Shown here: positions 58,801 to 62,399 of the stretch, piece after piece
Numbering within the stretch: position 1 is the stretch's first letter
How the letters are laid out: every line of letters starts with the position of its first letter
NCBI RefSeq assembly: GCF_038502225.1
Contig: NW_027196445.1
Span: 1-64,000 of the forward strand
Source: Cherax quadricarinatus
Taxonomy: Eukaryota > Arthropoda > Malacostraca > Decapoda > Parastacidae
Direction: 5' to 3'
Length of the DNA: 64,000 bases
Notes under the pieces: model-generated
What the model was told of the DNA's origin: nothing
What the model saw: only the letters and a program-made list of their open reading frames with translations
Databases searched by the model: none
Program-made: the position numbers and the translations under genes

Positions 58801-60553
58801 GTACAATGCCTGCACTTTAAAGGAGGGGTTTGGGATATTGGCAGTTTGGAGGGATATGTTGTGTATCTTTATATATGTATGCTTCTAAACTGTTGTATTC
58901 TGAGCACCTCTGCAAAAACAGTGATAATGTGCGAGTGTGGTGAAAGTGTCAAATGATGATGAAAGTATTTTCTTTTTGGGGATTTTCTTTCTTTTTTGGG
59001 TCACCCTGCCTCGGTGGGAGACGGCCGACTTGTTGAAAAAAAAAAAAAAAAAAAATATGCTTCAATGTAAACACTTGAGCTACACATCCCCTACCCACTC
59101 TAAAACCTCCTTGCTCATCCGCAATCTTACTCTCCGTCTTGCCTCTAATTCTTTCAATAAAAACCCTACCATACACTTTTCCTGGTATATTCAGTAAACT
59201 TTTTTTTTTTTTTTTTTTTTTTTGAACAAGTCTGCCGTCTCCCACCGAGGCAGGGTGACCTAAAGAAAGAAAATCCCCGAAAAGAAAATACATTCATCAT
59301 TCAACACTTTCACCACACTCACACATTATCACTGCTTTTGCAGAGGTGCTCAGAATACAACAGTTTAGAAGTATATACGTATAAAGATACACAACATATC
59401 CCTCCAAACTGCCAATATCCCAAACCCCTCCTTTAAAGTGCAGGCATTGTACTTCCCATTTCCAGGACTCAAGTCCGACTATATGAAAATAACCGGTTTC
59501 CCTGAATCCCTTCACTAAATATTACCCTGCTCACACTCCAACAGATCGTCAGTAAACGTATTCCTCTATAATTTTTTATAATATCTTTTGTCCCTCTTCC
59601 CTTTATATAAAGGAATTATACATGCTCTGTGCCAATCCCTAGGTACCTTCCCCTCTTTCATACATTTATTAAACAAAAATATCAACCACTCCAACACTAT
59701 ATTCCCCCAGCTTTTAACATTTCTGTCATGATCCCATCAGTTCCAGTGGCTTTACTCCCTTTCATTCTTATGTTTTATTTTCTTCATGTAGGTTTGTTTC
59801 TTCCAGCTTGATATATATCTGGCACGTCCTATGTAGCTGTTCTCATCTTTTTTTTTTTTCAATGAATCTGCTGTATCCCACCAAGGCAGGTCGACCTAAA
59901 AAGAAAAATGAAAGATTTTTTCTTTAAATTTAGTAATATGTATATCCAGGAGAAGGGGCCACTAGCCTCTTGCTCCTGGCATTTTAGTCGCTTCATACTA
60001 CACACATGGCTTACAGAGGAAGAATTCTTTTCCACTTCCCGATGGATATAAGGGGTAATAAAGAAGAACAAGAACTATTAAGAAAAAAAAAAAAAAAAAA
60101 CAGATGGGTATGTAAATATATATGCATGTACATGTATGTGTAGTGTGACTTAAGTTTAAGTAGAAATAGCAAGATACATGTATACCTGATCAGTCATGAT
60201 GTTGCTGTATTTCTGTTGAAACAATTTTTCTAGCAGTTTACTATCCTTAGTCAATAGCTTAAATGAAAGTACATTACACATTTACAAATGTATAACTCAG
60301 CCCTAGAAACCCAACTGTACCTATTTTCATTGTACCTGCCTTATACTGCTGAATCTTAAAAAGTATTAAATCTTTTTGTTGAATAGGGTGACTCGATTTT
60401 AAGCTCTGTGGTAAAAATGAAGCATCCAGTGACTGTCATCAACTACATCATTGAAAAAATCAGCCATTCCCCAAGTGATGTTCAACGCATTTTTGACAAC
60501 TCTAGTATCGACATTTACTATTGTTCTCAGATATACTACCCAAACTTGTCAAG
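23450..60553 (+). CDS. IkappaB-like ankyrin-repeat protein, 16 exons, 3' end outside window
   Basis: Sixteen exons joined by GT-AG sites with matching phases give at least 711 codons. Residues 1-63 are acidic/leucine-rich. Residues 64-287 (E2-E4) are highly charged, K/E/D-rich and probably disordered. Residues 288-543 (E5-E12) are Pro/Ser/Tyr-rich with SP motifs, like a transactivation or docking region. Residues 544-711 start an ankyrin domain: 'KDEDGDTLFIVLACQKL' then 'NHEGDSILSSVV', matching the (D/N)xxGDTxLxxAV opening of IkappaB-type ankyrin repeats. Known family role: ankyrin repeats of nuclear IkappaBs (IkappaB-zeta, BCL3) bind NF-kappaB dimers and tune immune genes. That function here is inference. 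Other ankyrin proteins remain possible. E1-E12 are all phase 0-0; the phase changes to 2 only in the ankyrin exons. Confidence 0.6.
23692..23897. mobile_element. Mariner/Tigger-type MITE in intron 1
   Basis: The ends cagtggtacctcgggatacg and its near-complement (gtatcccaaggtaccacggt) are terminal inverted repeats bounded by TA. The centre 'gggggtttgaaatggattaa' matches the MITEs at 42480 and 61058. Confidence 0.7.
23940..24003 (+). mobile_element. Eroded SINE core
   Basis: 'acccaagataactcaagaga' and 'ttctattggggtgctaag' are decayed matches to the SINE core at 22755-22925. Confidence 0.35.
24080..25198. other. Rest of intron 1; possible eroded DNA transposon
   Basis: 'ctcaatttaatggaccctga' (24330) and 'cggcattaatggacattcct' (24940) look like decayed ends of a Tigger-like element, but pairing is poor. 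No coding signal. Confidence 0.3.
25199..25426 (+). CDS. Exon 2 (charged exon, copy A of tandem pair)
   Basis: Acceptor gtttgcag, donor CATGAG|gtttgt, 76 codons, phase 0-0. Residues 64-139 include KKDDDKE, an acidic DDDEEE run and TTEKSKVIPEQNASLEEK. The last block recurs unchanged in exon 3. An internal AAGAGTAAG|gtaatt at 25349 is a second in-frame donor candidate that would remove 26 residues. Confidence 0.8.
25465..25985 (+). mobile_element. Eroded RTE LINE 3' end in intron 2
   Basis: Matches the RTE C-terminal/3'UTR: 'ttgaggtggtttggacattt', 'ggaagtgcagtgtttacag', and a decayed terminal 'ttttcgggtcaccatgaatt'. Many stops. Confidence 0.7.
26237..26458 (+). CDS. Exon 3 (charged exon, copy B of tandem pair)
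   Basis: Acceptor tttttctcag, donor GAGAAG|gtttgt, 74 codons, phase 0-0, residues 140-213. It aligns along its length with exon 2 (KDR, HEEN, KKDDDKE, TTEKSKVIPEQNASLEEK, ATHE). The adjacent intron starts (gtttgttggac) and pre-acceptor sequence (ataaattcaaaca) also match, so exon and flanks were duplicated together. It has no ATG-initiated frame of its own and is easily missed. Confidence 0.8.
26764..26795. repeat. (TG)n microsatellite
   Basis: About 15 TG units directly abutting the 3' end of the minus-strand LINE D. Confidence 0.9.
26795..27899 (-). mobile_element. LINE family D (CR1/Jockey type), 5'-truncated RT
   Basis: The minus frame runs from about 27899 (GSGTYNWKALQWIREYLTGR) to a stop near 26875. 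It contains 'SEVPQGSVLGTVLFLVYVND', the catalytic box as FVDD rather than FADD/YADD, 'NPAKCKVMKIG', 'KDLGVSITPRMSPEAYINQI', 'LEYAAPVWNPHL' and 'FFSHSVFRPWNGL'. Upstream domains are gone. The 3' end carries two 14-bp aaataggtgagtac units followed by an AC run. A CA/TG array lies at both ends, suggesting insertion into a CA microsatellite. Confidence 0.88.
27900..27937. repeat. (GT)n microsatellite
   Basis: About 18 GT units on the 5' side of LINE D. Confidence 0.93.
28160..32063 (+). mobile_element. RTE-like LINE (family C), copy 2: nearly full length, broken
   Basis: The 5'UTR starts at gtagtaggttggtagacagc. The apurinic-type endonuclease begins near 28570 ('SLNVCGCCANDKKDMI', 'LALSETKLKGVGEF', 'VVGDFNAKVG' near 28940). 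A LINE A stub splits it at 29088-29360. The endonuclease end and RT follow as one frame to 31079 ('SDHYFVV', 'IVPLYKGKGDKRDCKNYRGI', 'FMDLEKAYDRVD', 'GLRQGCVMSPWLFNIFIDG', 'LLFADDTVLMGDS'). A premature TAA at 31077 and a frameshift near 31270 precede the C-terminus ('LLRWFGHLERMDQ', 'GRPRKGW'). The 3'UTR ends ctgcctcggtgggagacggc, then an A-run. RTE assignment is by motif pattern. Confidence 0.88.
29088..29360 (-). mobile_element. LINE A 3' stub inserted in the RTE copy
   Basis: About 270 bp identical in layout to the 3' ends at 1176 and 16894, in reverse orientation, cutting the RTE endonuclease frame. No clear target-site duplication; a few RTE bases appear lost at the junction. Confidence 0.85.
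32064..32545 (+). mobile_element. Older RTE 3' relic
   Basis: Decayed phrases of the RTE C-terminal region ('ggagtagatgcatcagtagt', 'ggtttgattatatcgaaag', 'ttctgttggagtgtaaag') directly follow copy 2. Confidence 0.5.
32546..32877. other. Intron 3 sequence, nothing recognised
   Basis: No element or coding signal seen. Confidence 0.45.
32878..33397. mobile_element. Inverted pair of RTE 3' ends
   Basis: 32878-33230 is a minus-oriented RTE 3' end with its T-run. 33231-33397 is the same sequence in plus orientation. About 160 bp on each side (ctcaagtccggcctgccggt ... gtgcgagg) are almost exact reverse complements around a short centre at about 33225-33232. Confidence 0.85.
33403..33748. mobile_element. 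Tigger/pogo-like MITE with a residual transposase start
   Basis: Terminal inverted repeats tacagtaggacccctgtatc and gatatggggggtcctattgt with TA at the outer edges. Inside, at 33501, an ATG opens MASECNSSDGGSSSKTKRSR then EVLPISEKV, resembling the N-terminus of Tigger-type transposases, before frame loss. Confidence 0.7.
33837..34058 (+). CDS. Exon 4 (charged exon)
   Basis: Acceptor ttttacag, donor GGAATA|gtgagt, 74 codons, phase 0-0, residues 214-287. Lys/Glu/Asp-rich (EKKEAKKDKDKKEEDD, EKEEEEEDHSDDE), ending NEKPFRLVRRGPGI. It may be a very distant relative of E2/E3 by length and composition, but I see no convincing alignment. Confidence 0.85.
34059..34521. other. Intron 4, nothing recognised
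   Basis: AT-rich intron with a pyrimidine-rich end before exon 5. Confidence 0.5.
34522..34623 (+). CDS. Exon 5
   Basis: Acceptor tttttctgcag, donor AGCGGG|gtaagt, 34 codons, phase 0-0, residues 288-321. Aromatic/Pro-rich: NVQQNAYYHVGHEAPSAFPE then SQLWNFTAGAPSSG. Confidence 0.85.
34650..34735 (-). mobile_element. Penelope-like terminal-repeat fragment
   Basis: 'caacagttgggtatctttat' and 'tgttgaaaggttttgcc' match the tail of the 50.5-kb repeat with decay. Confidence 0.5.
34770..34985. mobile_element. tRNA-like SINE (family T3) in inverted pair, joined to an RTE tail
   Basis: 34775-34832 (minus) and 34833-34905 (plus) are inverted copies around 'actccatatgactct'. The plus copy has a B-box-like gggttcagtcc and 'gtgtcattacgatttcgtga'. 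From about 34905 the sequence continues as the RTE 3' end ('agacagtgatagagtgaatg', ttgggtcaccttgcc). Confidence 0.6.
35345..35437 (+). CDS. Exon 6 (SPGY module 1)
   Basis: Acceptor ttcctag, donor GTGCAG|gtatag, 31 codons, phase 0-0, residues 322-352. Contains SPGYSGVSPMHGG, which parallels SPGYPDMSPTHGV in exon 7. Confidence 0.8.
35822..35905 (+). CDS. Exon 7 (SPGY module 2)
   Basis: Acceptor tttcctag, donor TATAAT|gtaagt, 28 codons, phase 0-0, residues 353-380: CQAPQAISPGYPDMSPTHGV then LPDNFQYN. A 59-T run begins 6 nt into the downstream intron. Confidence 0.8.
35911..35969. repeat. 59-nt poly(T) at a splice donor
   Basis: The intron 7 donor is gtaag followed by 59 consecutive T. Confidence 0.95.
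36287..36376 (+). CDS. Exon 8
   Basis: Acceptor ttttttgtag, donor ACATAT|gtgagt, 30 codons, phase 0-0, residues 381-410: MVPDRTLEAPMSMITHPAAL then DECSYNMPTY. Confidence 0.85.
36418..37140. mobile_element. RTE relics, plus then minus
   Basis: 36418-36985 is a decayed RTE C-terminus (VNHKIDEGK, 'RCEAWVLSVAVRRRLEAVQM') in plus orientation. 36985-37140 is a minus RTE 3' piece ('cttcataaaaagttaacttg'). Confidence 0.7.
37155..37280 (+). mobile_element. SINE family T3 copy
   Basis: tRNA-like head with B-box-like caggttcaaacccc, then 'ttgtgttattatgatttcat'. Same layout as 34833-34905. A further fragment lies at 43315-43345. Confidence 0.6.
37281..37516. repeat. Two-unit tandem repeat in otherwise plain intron
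   Basis: 'aattatgtcatagctgtaca' and 'aattatatcatagttgtaca' are adjacent ~33-bp units near 37432-37495. Confidence 0.45.
37517..37985 (+). mobile_element. RTE-derived retroposon, tandem copy 1
   Basis: Starts gtagtaggttggtagacagc, identical to the RTE 5'UTR start at 28160 and 63278. It runs through ccatggggaagtggaacag and gcgactaaaatgccgggagc, then jumps straight to the RTE 3' end (ccgcctcggtgggatacggc, gttgaaag), with no endonuclease or RT. Tail is a gaaa repeat. Confidence 0.85.
38024..38487 (+). mobile_element. RTE-derived retroposon, tandem copy 2
   Basis: Same structure as copy 1. The interval between copies carries 'agacaaaagatatattccta', which recurs before copy 3. Confidence 0.85.
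38519..38980 (+). mobile_element. RTE-derived retroposon, tandem copy 3
   Basis: Same structure, slightly shorter in the microsatellite-like middle. It is followed by 'aaaagatatattcatat', echoing the spacer. Confidence 0.85.
39100..39420 (-). mobile_element. LINE C-terminal relic (family F)
   Basis: The minus frame reads VHITLCKNSKIWNSLPEDNK, then VTQSENQFKTILKSHLI, a typical RT-ORF terminal region of CR1/Jockey-type LINEs. Confidence 0.6.
39490..39810 (-). mobile_element. RTE 3' end, diverged
   Basis: 'tctccaaggcatggtgaccc', 'agagtgcaggcactgtcctt', and 'aaagttatcttgctcacact' match the RTE 3'UTR in inverse. Confidence 0.7.
39990..40025. repeat. Poly(T) run
   Basis: About 36 T in intron 8. 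Confidence 0.93.
40178..40267 (+). CDS. Exon 9
   Basis: Acceptor attttctag, donor AGTCCG|gtaagt, 30 codons, phase 0-0, residues 411-440: LPPASDVDGNYYGSLTGSFI then IPDSPPISSP. The DSPPISSP cluster could be phosphorylated, but it is not the classical DSGxxS degron. Confidence 0.85.
40665..40740 (-). mobile_element. Penelope-like fragment, third sequence family
   Basis: On minus: TGATAAAGCCCACTG, then GGGGTGAAACGTTG, then tcaataaaggatcac. Same core order as the other families but different stem bases. Confidence 0.5.
40840..40925 (-). mobile_element. Penelope-like fragment of the 19.5-kb family
   Basis: 'gcagaacaaccactgtgaag', 'tctcacattatcaaggaact' and 'tgtgatcttattgcatgg' are joined after a deletion. 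Confidence 0.65.
41080..41185 (+). mobile_element. RTE-derived retroposon, 3' part
   Basis: 'gggagcaaggggctagtaac' joined to 'ttaccctgcctcggagagag' and an A-run. Confidence 0.7.
41186..41452. other. Intron 9, remainder
   Basis: Nothing recognised. Confidence 0.45.
41453..41530 (+). CDS. Exon 10
   Basis: Acceptor cctttcag, donor CTAGAA|gtaagc, 26 codons, phase 0-0, residues 441-466: DENENYQHGFGSSPPSPDQD then INYLLE. Confidence 0.85.
41531..42477. other. Intron 10, nothing recognised
   Basis: No element or coding pattern. A short frame at 41925-42122 has no motif. Confidence 0.45.
42480..42688. mobile_element. Mariner/Tigger-type MITE
   Basis: Terminal inverted repeats tacagtggacccccggataa and tatgcgggggtccactgta with TA duplication. 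Same family as 61056-61262. Confidence 0.88.
43041..43157 (+). CDS. Exon 11
   Basis: Acceptor gtcattacag, donor TCGCAG|gtacgt, 39 codons, phase 0-0, residues 467-505. Contains PPQELENIIRHLTDEIEVPA, likely helical. Confidence 0.85.
43440..43740 (-). mobile_element. RTE 3' end, diverged
   Basis: 'actggtcgtctcccactgag', 'agtgcaggcattgtacttcc', and 'aatcccttta' phrases in inverse orientation. Confidence 0.7.
43745..43799. repeat. (CA)n microsatellite
   Basis: About 27 CA units. Confidence 0.93.
44140..44253 (+). CDS. Exon 12
   Basis: Acceptor ttttcttgcag, donor GCATCT|gtaagc, 38 codons, phase 0-0, residues 506-543: MRRGTSQTLNYSSEPSPPMF then NSFQTLEPGIEYDNIPAS. Confidence 0.85.
44310..45110 (+). 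mobile_element. Eroded RTE endonuclease region
   Basis: Decayed KKLDVIALSETK at about 44370, 'RIMWLRMKMGWEKWVTVKV', and 'GDQNVKVSET' fragments in plus orientation. Interrupted at about 44690-44820 by unrelated sequence and at 44943 by a short Penelope-like insert. Confidence 0.65.
44943..45038 (+). mobile_element. Penelope-like insert with 13-bp TSD
   Basis: Flanked by the direct repeat tcagtgaaaaata (44930-44942 and 45039-45051). Contains GGTCC-AAGTC-GGATC-GAAACGTC, a stem-loop followed by GAAA, then ctcctctcttctatgtgcgg. Shortest clean insertion of this class in the window. Confidence 0.75.
45174..45358. repeat. Inverted repeat pair
   Basis: 'aagacaaggtataatgaaca' ... 'acagaagaatgga' on the left mirrors 'tccattcttctgttcat' ... 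'tgttcattatggcttgtctt' on the right. A decayed B-box-like ggtttgagtcc hints at a SINE origin. Confidence 0.6.
45583..49070 (-). mobile_element. RTE-like LINE (family C), copy 3: nearly full length, broken
   Basis: Read on minus: 5'UTR from about 49070, endonuclease from about 48760 (LNVRGCSADDKKQMI, 'LDVLALSETKLKGVGEFRW', VVGDLNAKVGE), then LLDYVLVDKRLLSRLQDVHV, a stop near 47909, and the RT in pieces (47811-46855, 46885-46601, 46623-46021). RT landmarks are 'VPLYKGKGDKRECKIYRGIS', 'AFMDLEKAYDRVDRG', 'GLRQGCVMSPWLFNIF' and LLFADDTVLLGDS, with terminal RWFGHVERME. The 3'UTR ends at a T-run at 45583. Several frame breaks make it dead. The 3' end is the same variant as 32878-33230. Confidence 0.88.
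49071..49893. other. End of intron 12
   Basis: Mostly unrecognised AT-rich sequence. 49735-49830 ('aggagtgagtggagggaagt', 'ttggaatgtgagcaaggta') is a short RTE 3' relic in plus orientation. Confidence 0.45.
49894..49979 (+). CDS. Exon 13
   Basis: Acceptor tttctcag, donor CGCAG|gtaaag, phase 0 to 2, residues 544-572: HSQGLVLREMPDTEWKMVPD then PRRLREAR. The first exon to leave phase 0. Confidence 0.85.
50056..50531 (-). mobile_element. Tigger/pogo-like transposon, C-terminal part
   Basis: The end cagtggacccccggtatttg at about 50061 is a Tigger-type terminus. The minus frame 50522-50334 reads MAHFRQIVKEREVQSSMDRF, then RQRSSDSQAGPSGIKRRREV and MEGDSPSKY, resembling a Tigger-type transposase tail. 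The other end is cut by the Penelope-like repeat at 50532. Confidence 0.65.
50532..50765 (-). mobile_element. Penelope-like terminal repeat with near-canonical hammerhead core
   Basis: In plus orientation: 'ttagacacatgtgcaactct', 'ttgccacacagtggcttcat', then cagtccatacaaaggag and further repeat-family sequence ('gaggtaatcagtccctcaac'). Confidence 0.7.
50571..50604 (-). ncRNA. Hammerhead-ribozyme-like core
   Basis: Minus reads CTGATGA exactly, then stem II GCCAC-TGT-GTGGC, then AAAACG where GAAACG is expected (one core substitution). Hammerheads are known in terminal repeats of Penelope-like elements. Stems I and III were not verified. Confidence 0.5.
50780..51242. mobile_element. Penelope-like inverted repeat pair (foldback)
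   Basis: The left arm ('gttaagacacatgtgcaaca' ... 'aggaagacagtagaactata') and right arm (mirror, 51125-51240) are about 115-bp near-perfect reverse complements around a ~220-bp centre of repeat interior. Ends gaaagttaag/cttaactttc. Each arm holds a TTGATAA-GCCA..TGGC-GAAAC core (right arm 51171-51205). Confidence 0.75.
51243..51305 (-). mobile_element. RTE 3' fragment
   Basis: 'ttatacaccctccaagtcaa' and 'ccatcctctctaaatgtcca' match the RTE C-terminus in inverse. Confidence 0.65.
51345..51401 (+). CDS. Exon 14 (ankyrin domain entry)
   Basis: Acceptor tctttcag, donor GACAC|gtaagt, phase 2 to 2, residues 572-591: RQMARITNEELVKKDEDGDT. The DEDGDT at its end is the characteristic turn that opens an IkappaB-type ankyrin repeat. 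Confidence 0.85.
51618..51813 (+). CDS. Exon 15 (ankyrin repeat)
   Basis: Acceptor gattgcag, donor CATGAG|gtaatg, phase 2 to 0, residues 591-656: TLFIVLACQKLETENYTELL, AVLERL, then a Cys-containing stretch (LCCDRVINRVTKRCDECG). It matches helix A/B of an ankyrin repeat. The usual LHIA is LFIV here. Confidence 0.85.
51822..51990 (-). mobile_element. RTE-derived retroposon fragment plus AAT-type repeat
   Basis: 'aaccagccatatcccactga' and 'cagaaggggttactagccc' belong to the RTE-derived retroposon. 51950-51985 ('gggctgaacccaaaagggtc') is a decayed 'gggtttagcgctt' repeat. It begins only 8 nt past the exon 15 donor. Confidence 0.6.
52218..52367. mobile_element. End of a Tigger-like element hosting the next insertion
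   Basis: 'cagtagggtccctcttatat' resembles a Tigger terminus. The piggyBac-like element at 52368 is inserted into it, and the sequence seems to resume at 53446. Confidence 0.4.
52368..53441. mobile_element. piggyBac-like non-autonomous element, TTAA TSD
   Basis: Ends CCCTTTGACTGTCGC and GCGACAGTCAAAGGG are perfect 15-bp inverted repeats, flanked by TTAA (52364-52367 and 53442-53445). TTAA target plus CCC.. termini is the piggyBac signature. 1074 bp, no transposase frame. Confidence 0.88.
53446..54084. other. Intron 15 remainder with AAT-type repeat
   Basis: 53742-53800 is an inverted (AAT)n repeat ('gaagtgctaaacctaccagg'). The rest is unrecognised. 'cattacttaccttaaaatat' occurs twice (53481 and 53648), a short local duplication. 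Confidence 0.45.
54304..55501. mobile_element. piggyBac-like non-autonomous element, TTAA TSD, with nested insert
   Basis: Ends CCCTTTGAGGGTCG and CGACCCTCAAAGGG, flanked by TTAA (54300-54303 and 55502-55505). The interior is related to 52368-53441 ('ttgatgaaaaacttatggaa', 'catgtctctaggcccctctt'). Removing the 55010-55179 insert leaves about 1.01 kb, close to its relatives. Confidence 0.88.
55010..55179. mobile_element. Penelope-like inverted pair with 16-bp TSD
   Basis: Flanked by tcatctctaattctgt (54994-55009 and 55180-55195). Inside, a left arm 'aagacacatgtgcaacatct' ... gtttcgccattcagtg meets a right arm 'tgataaagccactggatggc' ... gtgtcttaattt in opposite orientation. Confidence 0.82.
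56746..59055 (+). mobile_element. RTE-like LINE (family C), copy 5: RT part, with nested retroposon
   Basis: 56762-57250 (RMKGGKAAGTDGIMTEMLKA, 'NYRGISLLSIPGKVYGR') is followed by an internal deletion and frameshifts near 57200 and 57360, then LLFADDTVLMGDS and VFRYLGVDVSADGFMKDEVN. An RTE-derived retroposon interrupts at 57758-58226. The C-terminus resumes ('LLYGCEAWVVNAAARRRLEA', 'LRWFGHLERMDQ', 'GRGRPRKGW') and the 3'UTR ends in an A-run at about 59055. Confidence 0.85.
57758..58226 (-). mobile_element. RTE-derived retroposon with poly(A) and TSD
   Basis: A 469-bp insertion bounded by the direct repeat caggtatat (57749-57757 and 58227-58235). On minus it starts taggttggtagacagc (RTE 5'UTR), contains ccatggggaagtggaacaga, and ends with the RTE terminus and an A-run. 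This copy proves the fused 5'UTR+3' end unit moves as one element. Confidence 0.88.
59056..59775 (-). mobile_element. RTE-like LINE (family C), copy 6: RT fragment with nested RTE 3' end
   Basis: 59056-59199 and 59549-59775 encode GRGCVAQVFTLK, 'NIPGKVYGRVFIERIRGKTE' and the KGGK(A/S)..TDGI region in inverse. A 5'-truncated RTE 3' end (59200-59548, T-run first) is inserted between them with duplication tcagtaaac (59191-59199 and 59549-59557). Confidence 0.82.
59849..60195 (-). mobile_element. RTE-derived retroposon, diverged and 5'-short
   Basis: 'gctgtatcccaccaaggcag', 'ccactagcctcttgctcctg' and 'tggcttacagaggaagaatt' match the family. An A/T run replaces part of the middle. Confidence 0.78.
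60387..60553 (+). CDS. Exon 16 (last visible exon)
   Basis: Acceptor ttttgttgaatag, donor TCAAG|gtaagt, phase 0 to 2, residues 657-711 plus 2 nt. GDSILSSVVKMKHPVTVINY starts a second GDS-type ankyrin repeat; IIEKISHSPSDVQRIFDN follows. A phase-2 acceptor for the next exon was not found before 64000. Confidence 0.82.
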
Positions 60554-60734
60554 GTAAGTTTATGTATGTGACACTAGGAAAATTTGTATTGTGTGTGTGT
60601 AGTAAGTTCTAGCAGTACAGTATGTATTTTTGATAATAAAAAGTTGTTCACTCTACAGGTGTATATTAATTGTTTATATCTTAACCATGGTACAAGAAAA
60701 TGAACAAGTATTTTCAATTTTTTTTTTTTTTTAA

Positions 60735-60910
60735 CATTTTAAGATGCAAAATGACTACTGTGAAAAAATAGCGACCTCTCAGGCACTTTTGTGATTTCTT
60801 AGTTCCTTGATAATGTGAGAAATCACAAAAGCCCTTGGAAATTCACTTTTTTCATAGTGGTTATTTTGCATATTGTGGCATCACCTGTTTATTGTGATCT
60901 TAATGCATGG
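60735..60910. mobile_element. Penelope-like inverted pair, diverged
   Basis: 'tgcaaaatgactactgtgaa' and 'cttttgtgatttcttagttc' mirror 'ttccttgataatgtgagaaa' and 'catagtggttattttgcata'. It ends with 'tttattgtgatcttaatgca'. Confidence 0.68.
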
Positions 60911-61055
60911 CTTGAGATGAATGTTCATGCTATCCTTTTACAGAACTGTACTATCTCTACCCACCTGTCTTACATAGGCATTGTATTAATTCTCACTGTG
61001 TTATTGAAGACTCCATGCTTATCAGTGATTAACACTGCCACTTCATCCATCTCTG

Positions 61056-61262
61056 TACAGTGGACCCCCGCATAACGATTACCTCCGAATGTGACCAATT
61101 ATGTAAGTGTATTTATGTAAGTGCGTTTGTACGTGTATGTTTGGGGGTCTGAAATGGACTAATCTACTTCACAATATTTCTTATGGGAACAAATTCGGTC
61201 AGTACTGGCACCTGAACATACTTCTGGAGTGAAAAAATATCGTTAACCGGGGGTCCACTGTA
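61056..61262. mobile_element. Mariner/Tigger-type MITE
   Basis: tacagtggacccccgcataa ... ttaaccgggggtccactgta with TA at the edges. Same size and centre as 42480-42688. Confidence 0.88.
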
Positions 61263-61320
61263 TTATTATTATTATAATCAAAAAGAAGTGCTAAGCCACA
61301 AGGGCTATACAGCATCCATC
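61263..61320 (-). mobile_element. AAT-tailed short repeat
   Basis: attattattattataatcaa then 'agaagtgctaagccacaagg', the inverse of the repeat at 14545. Confidence 0.55.
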
Positions 61321-61367
61321 TCTGTAATTTCTTGTACAGTACTGTGTTTGTTGATAGGCTCTTAACC

Positions 61368-62395
61368 CTTTCACTGTCTGAAGCCCTGAAATAAAAGTAC
61401 TCGCATTTAATAAAAAAAAAAATTTCTGAAATGGTCGAGAATCTCTTTATGGAAGTAATGACACCCAAAGTATGAAAACTGATGAAAAAATTATGGAATT
61501 ACAGAGGGACAAAGTTAGTAATGTGGGCACAACTTACACATCTGTGATTTCACCCACTTTGAGTCTTATTTTAAGCCAATTCCATTGCTTAATTCAGCCA
61601 AATTTTTAGCCATTTCACTAGTATGCCTCCTGTTCAATCGAACGAGCATAAGAAACCTCCAATTAAACGAACAAAACTGCCTCAAGTGCATGGAAGTTGG
61701 TAATTTGGCCAGTTTTACGTAAAATTAAAAAAAATTCTAATTTAAAACAGAGTTCAAAATAAAGACACGCATTCCATGCACTAAAACATTTCATCTGTTC
61801 GTTAATCATGTCCCCAGGCCTTTCCGGTATTACACTTGCCTTCCATTTTGAACTCTATTACACAAAAAAAAAAAATGAATATTTACCCTATTTCACGGAT
61901 AATAAAATATAACCAGGAATGATTGGTCATGGTTTGCAGTGTCAGTAATTGAATCAGACCTAGTAAAAGCAACTCAAAAAACAGACCAAGGGGTGTAGTT
62001 AAGGCCTTACCTGTCTGCAGGAAAATCTGCAAAACTAAAATATTTCTGCTAATTTGAAGCCGATTTCAAGCTACTTCCATCCTTGGAGCCAACCAGAATC
62101 ATCTCTATTCCAGTAGTTTGTTGTCCATTCTGTCAAATGATACCAAGAAACAGTCAGTAAAGCCATAAAACCCACCCTAGAAAACCACTTCAAAGTTGCT
62201 ATTGTAAACCAAGCACAAGGTCAGAGTTTTGGTTTTCCCATCATGCACTGCATGGGGCAGGATTTTTTTTTTTATACTGTGCATACTTGCTGCACAGACC
62301 CATTCTCTCATATCTAGACCAAAATTTACTGCTCTCAGCTTAGCTGAGTGAGTTGAGCTCAGTTGAGACATAGATCTATGCCAAGGACAGTGAAA
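61368..62395. mobile_element. piggyBac-like non-autonomous element, third copy
   Basis: Left end TTAA-CCCTTTCACTGTC; right end GACAGTGAAAGG followed by a mutated tta. Interior phrases ('tgatgaaaaaattatggaat', 'catgtccccaggcctttccg') match the other two. Confidence 0.75.
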
Positions 62396-62399
62396 GGTT

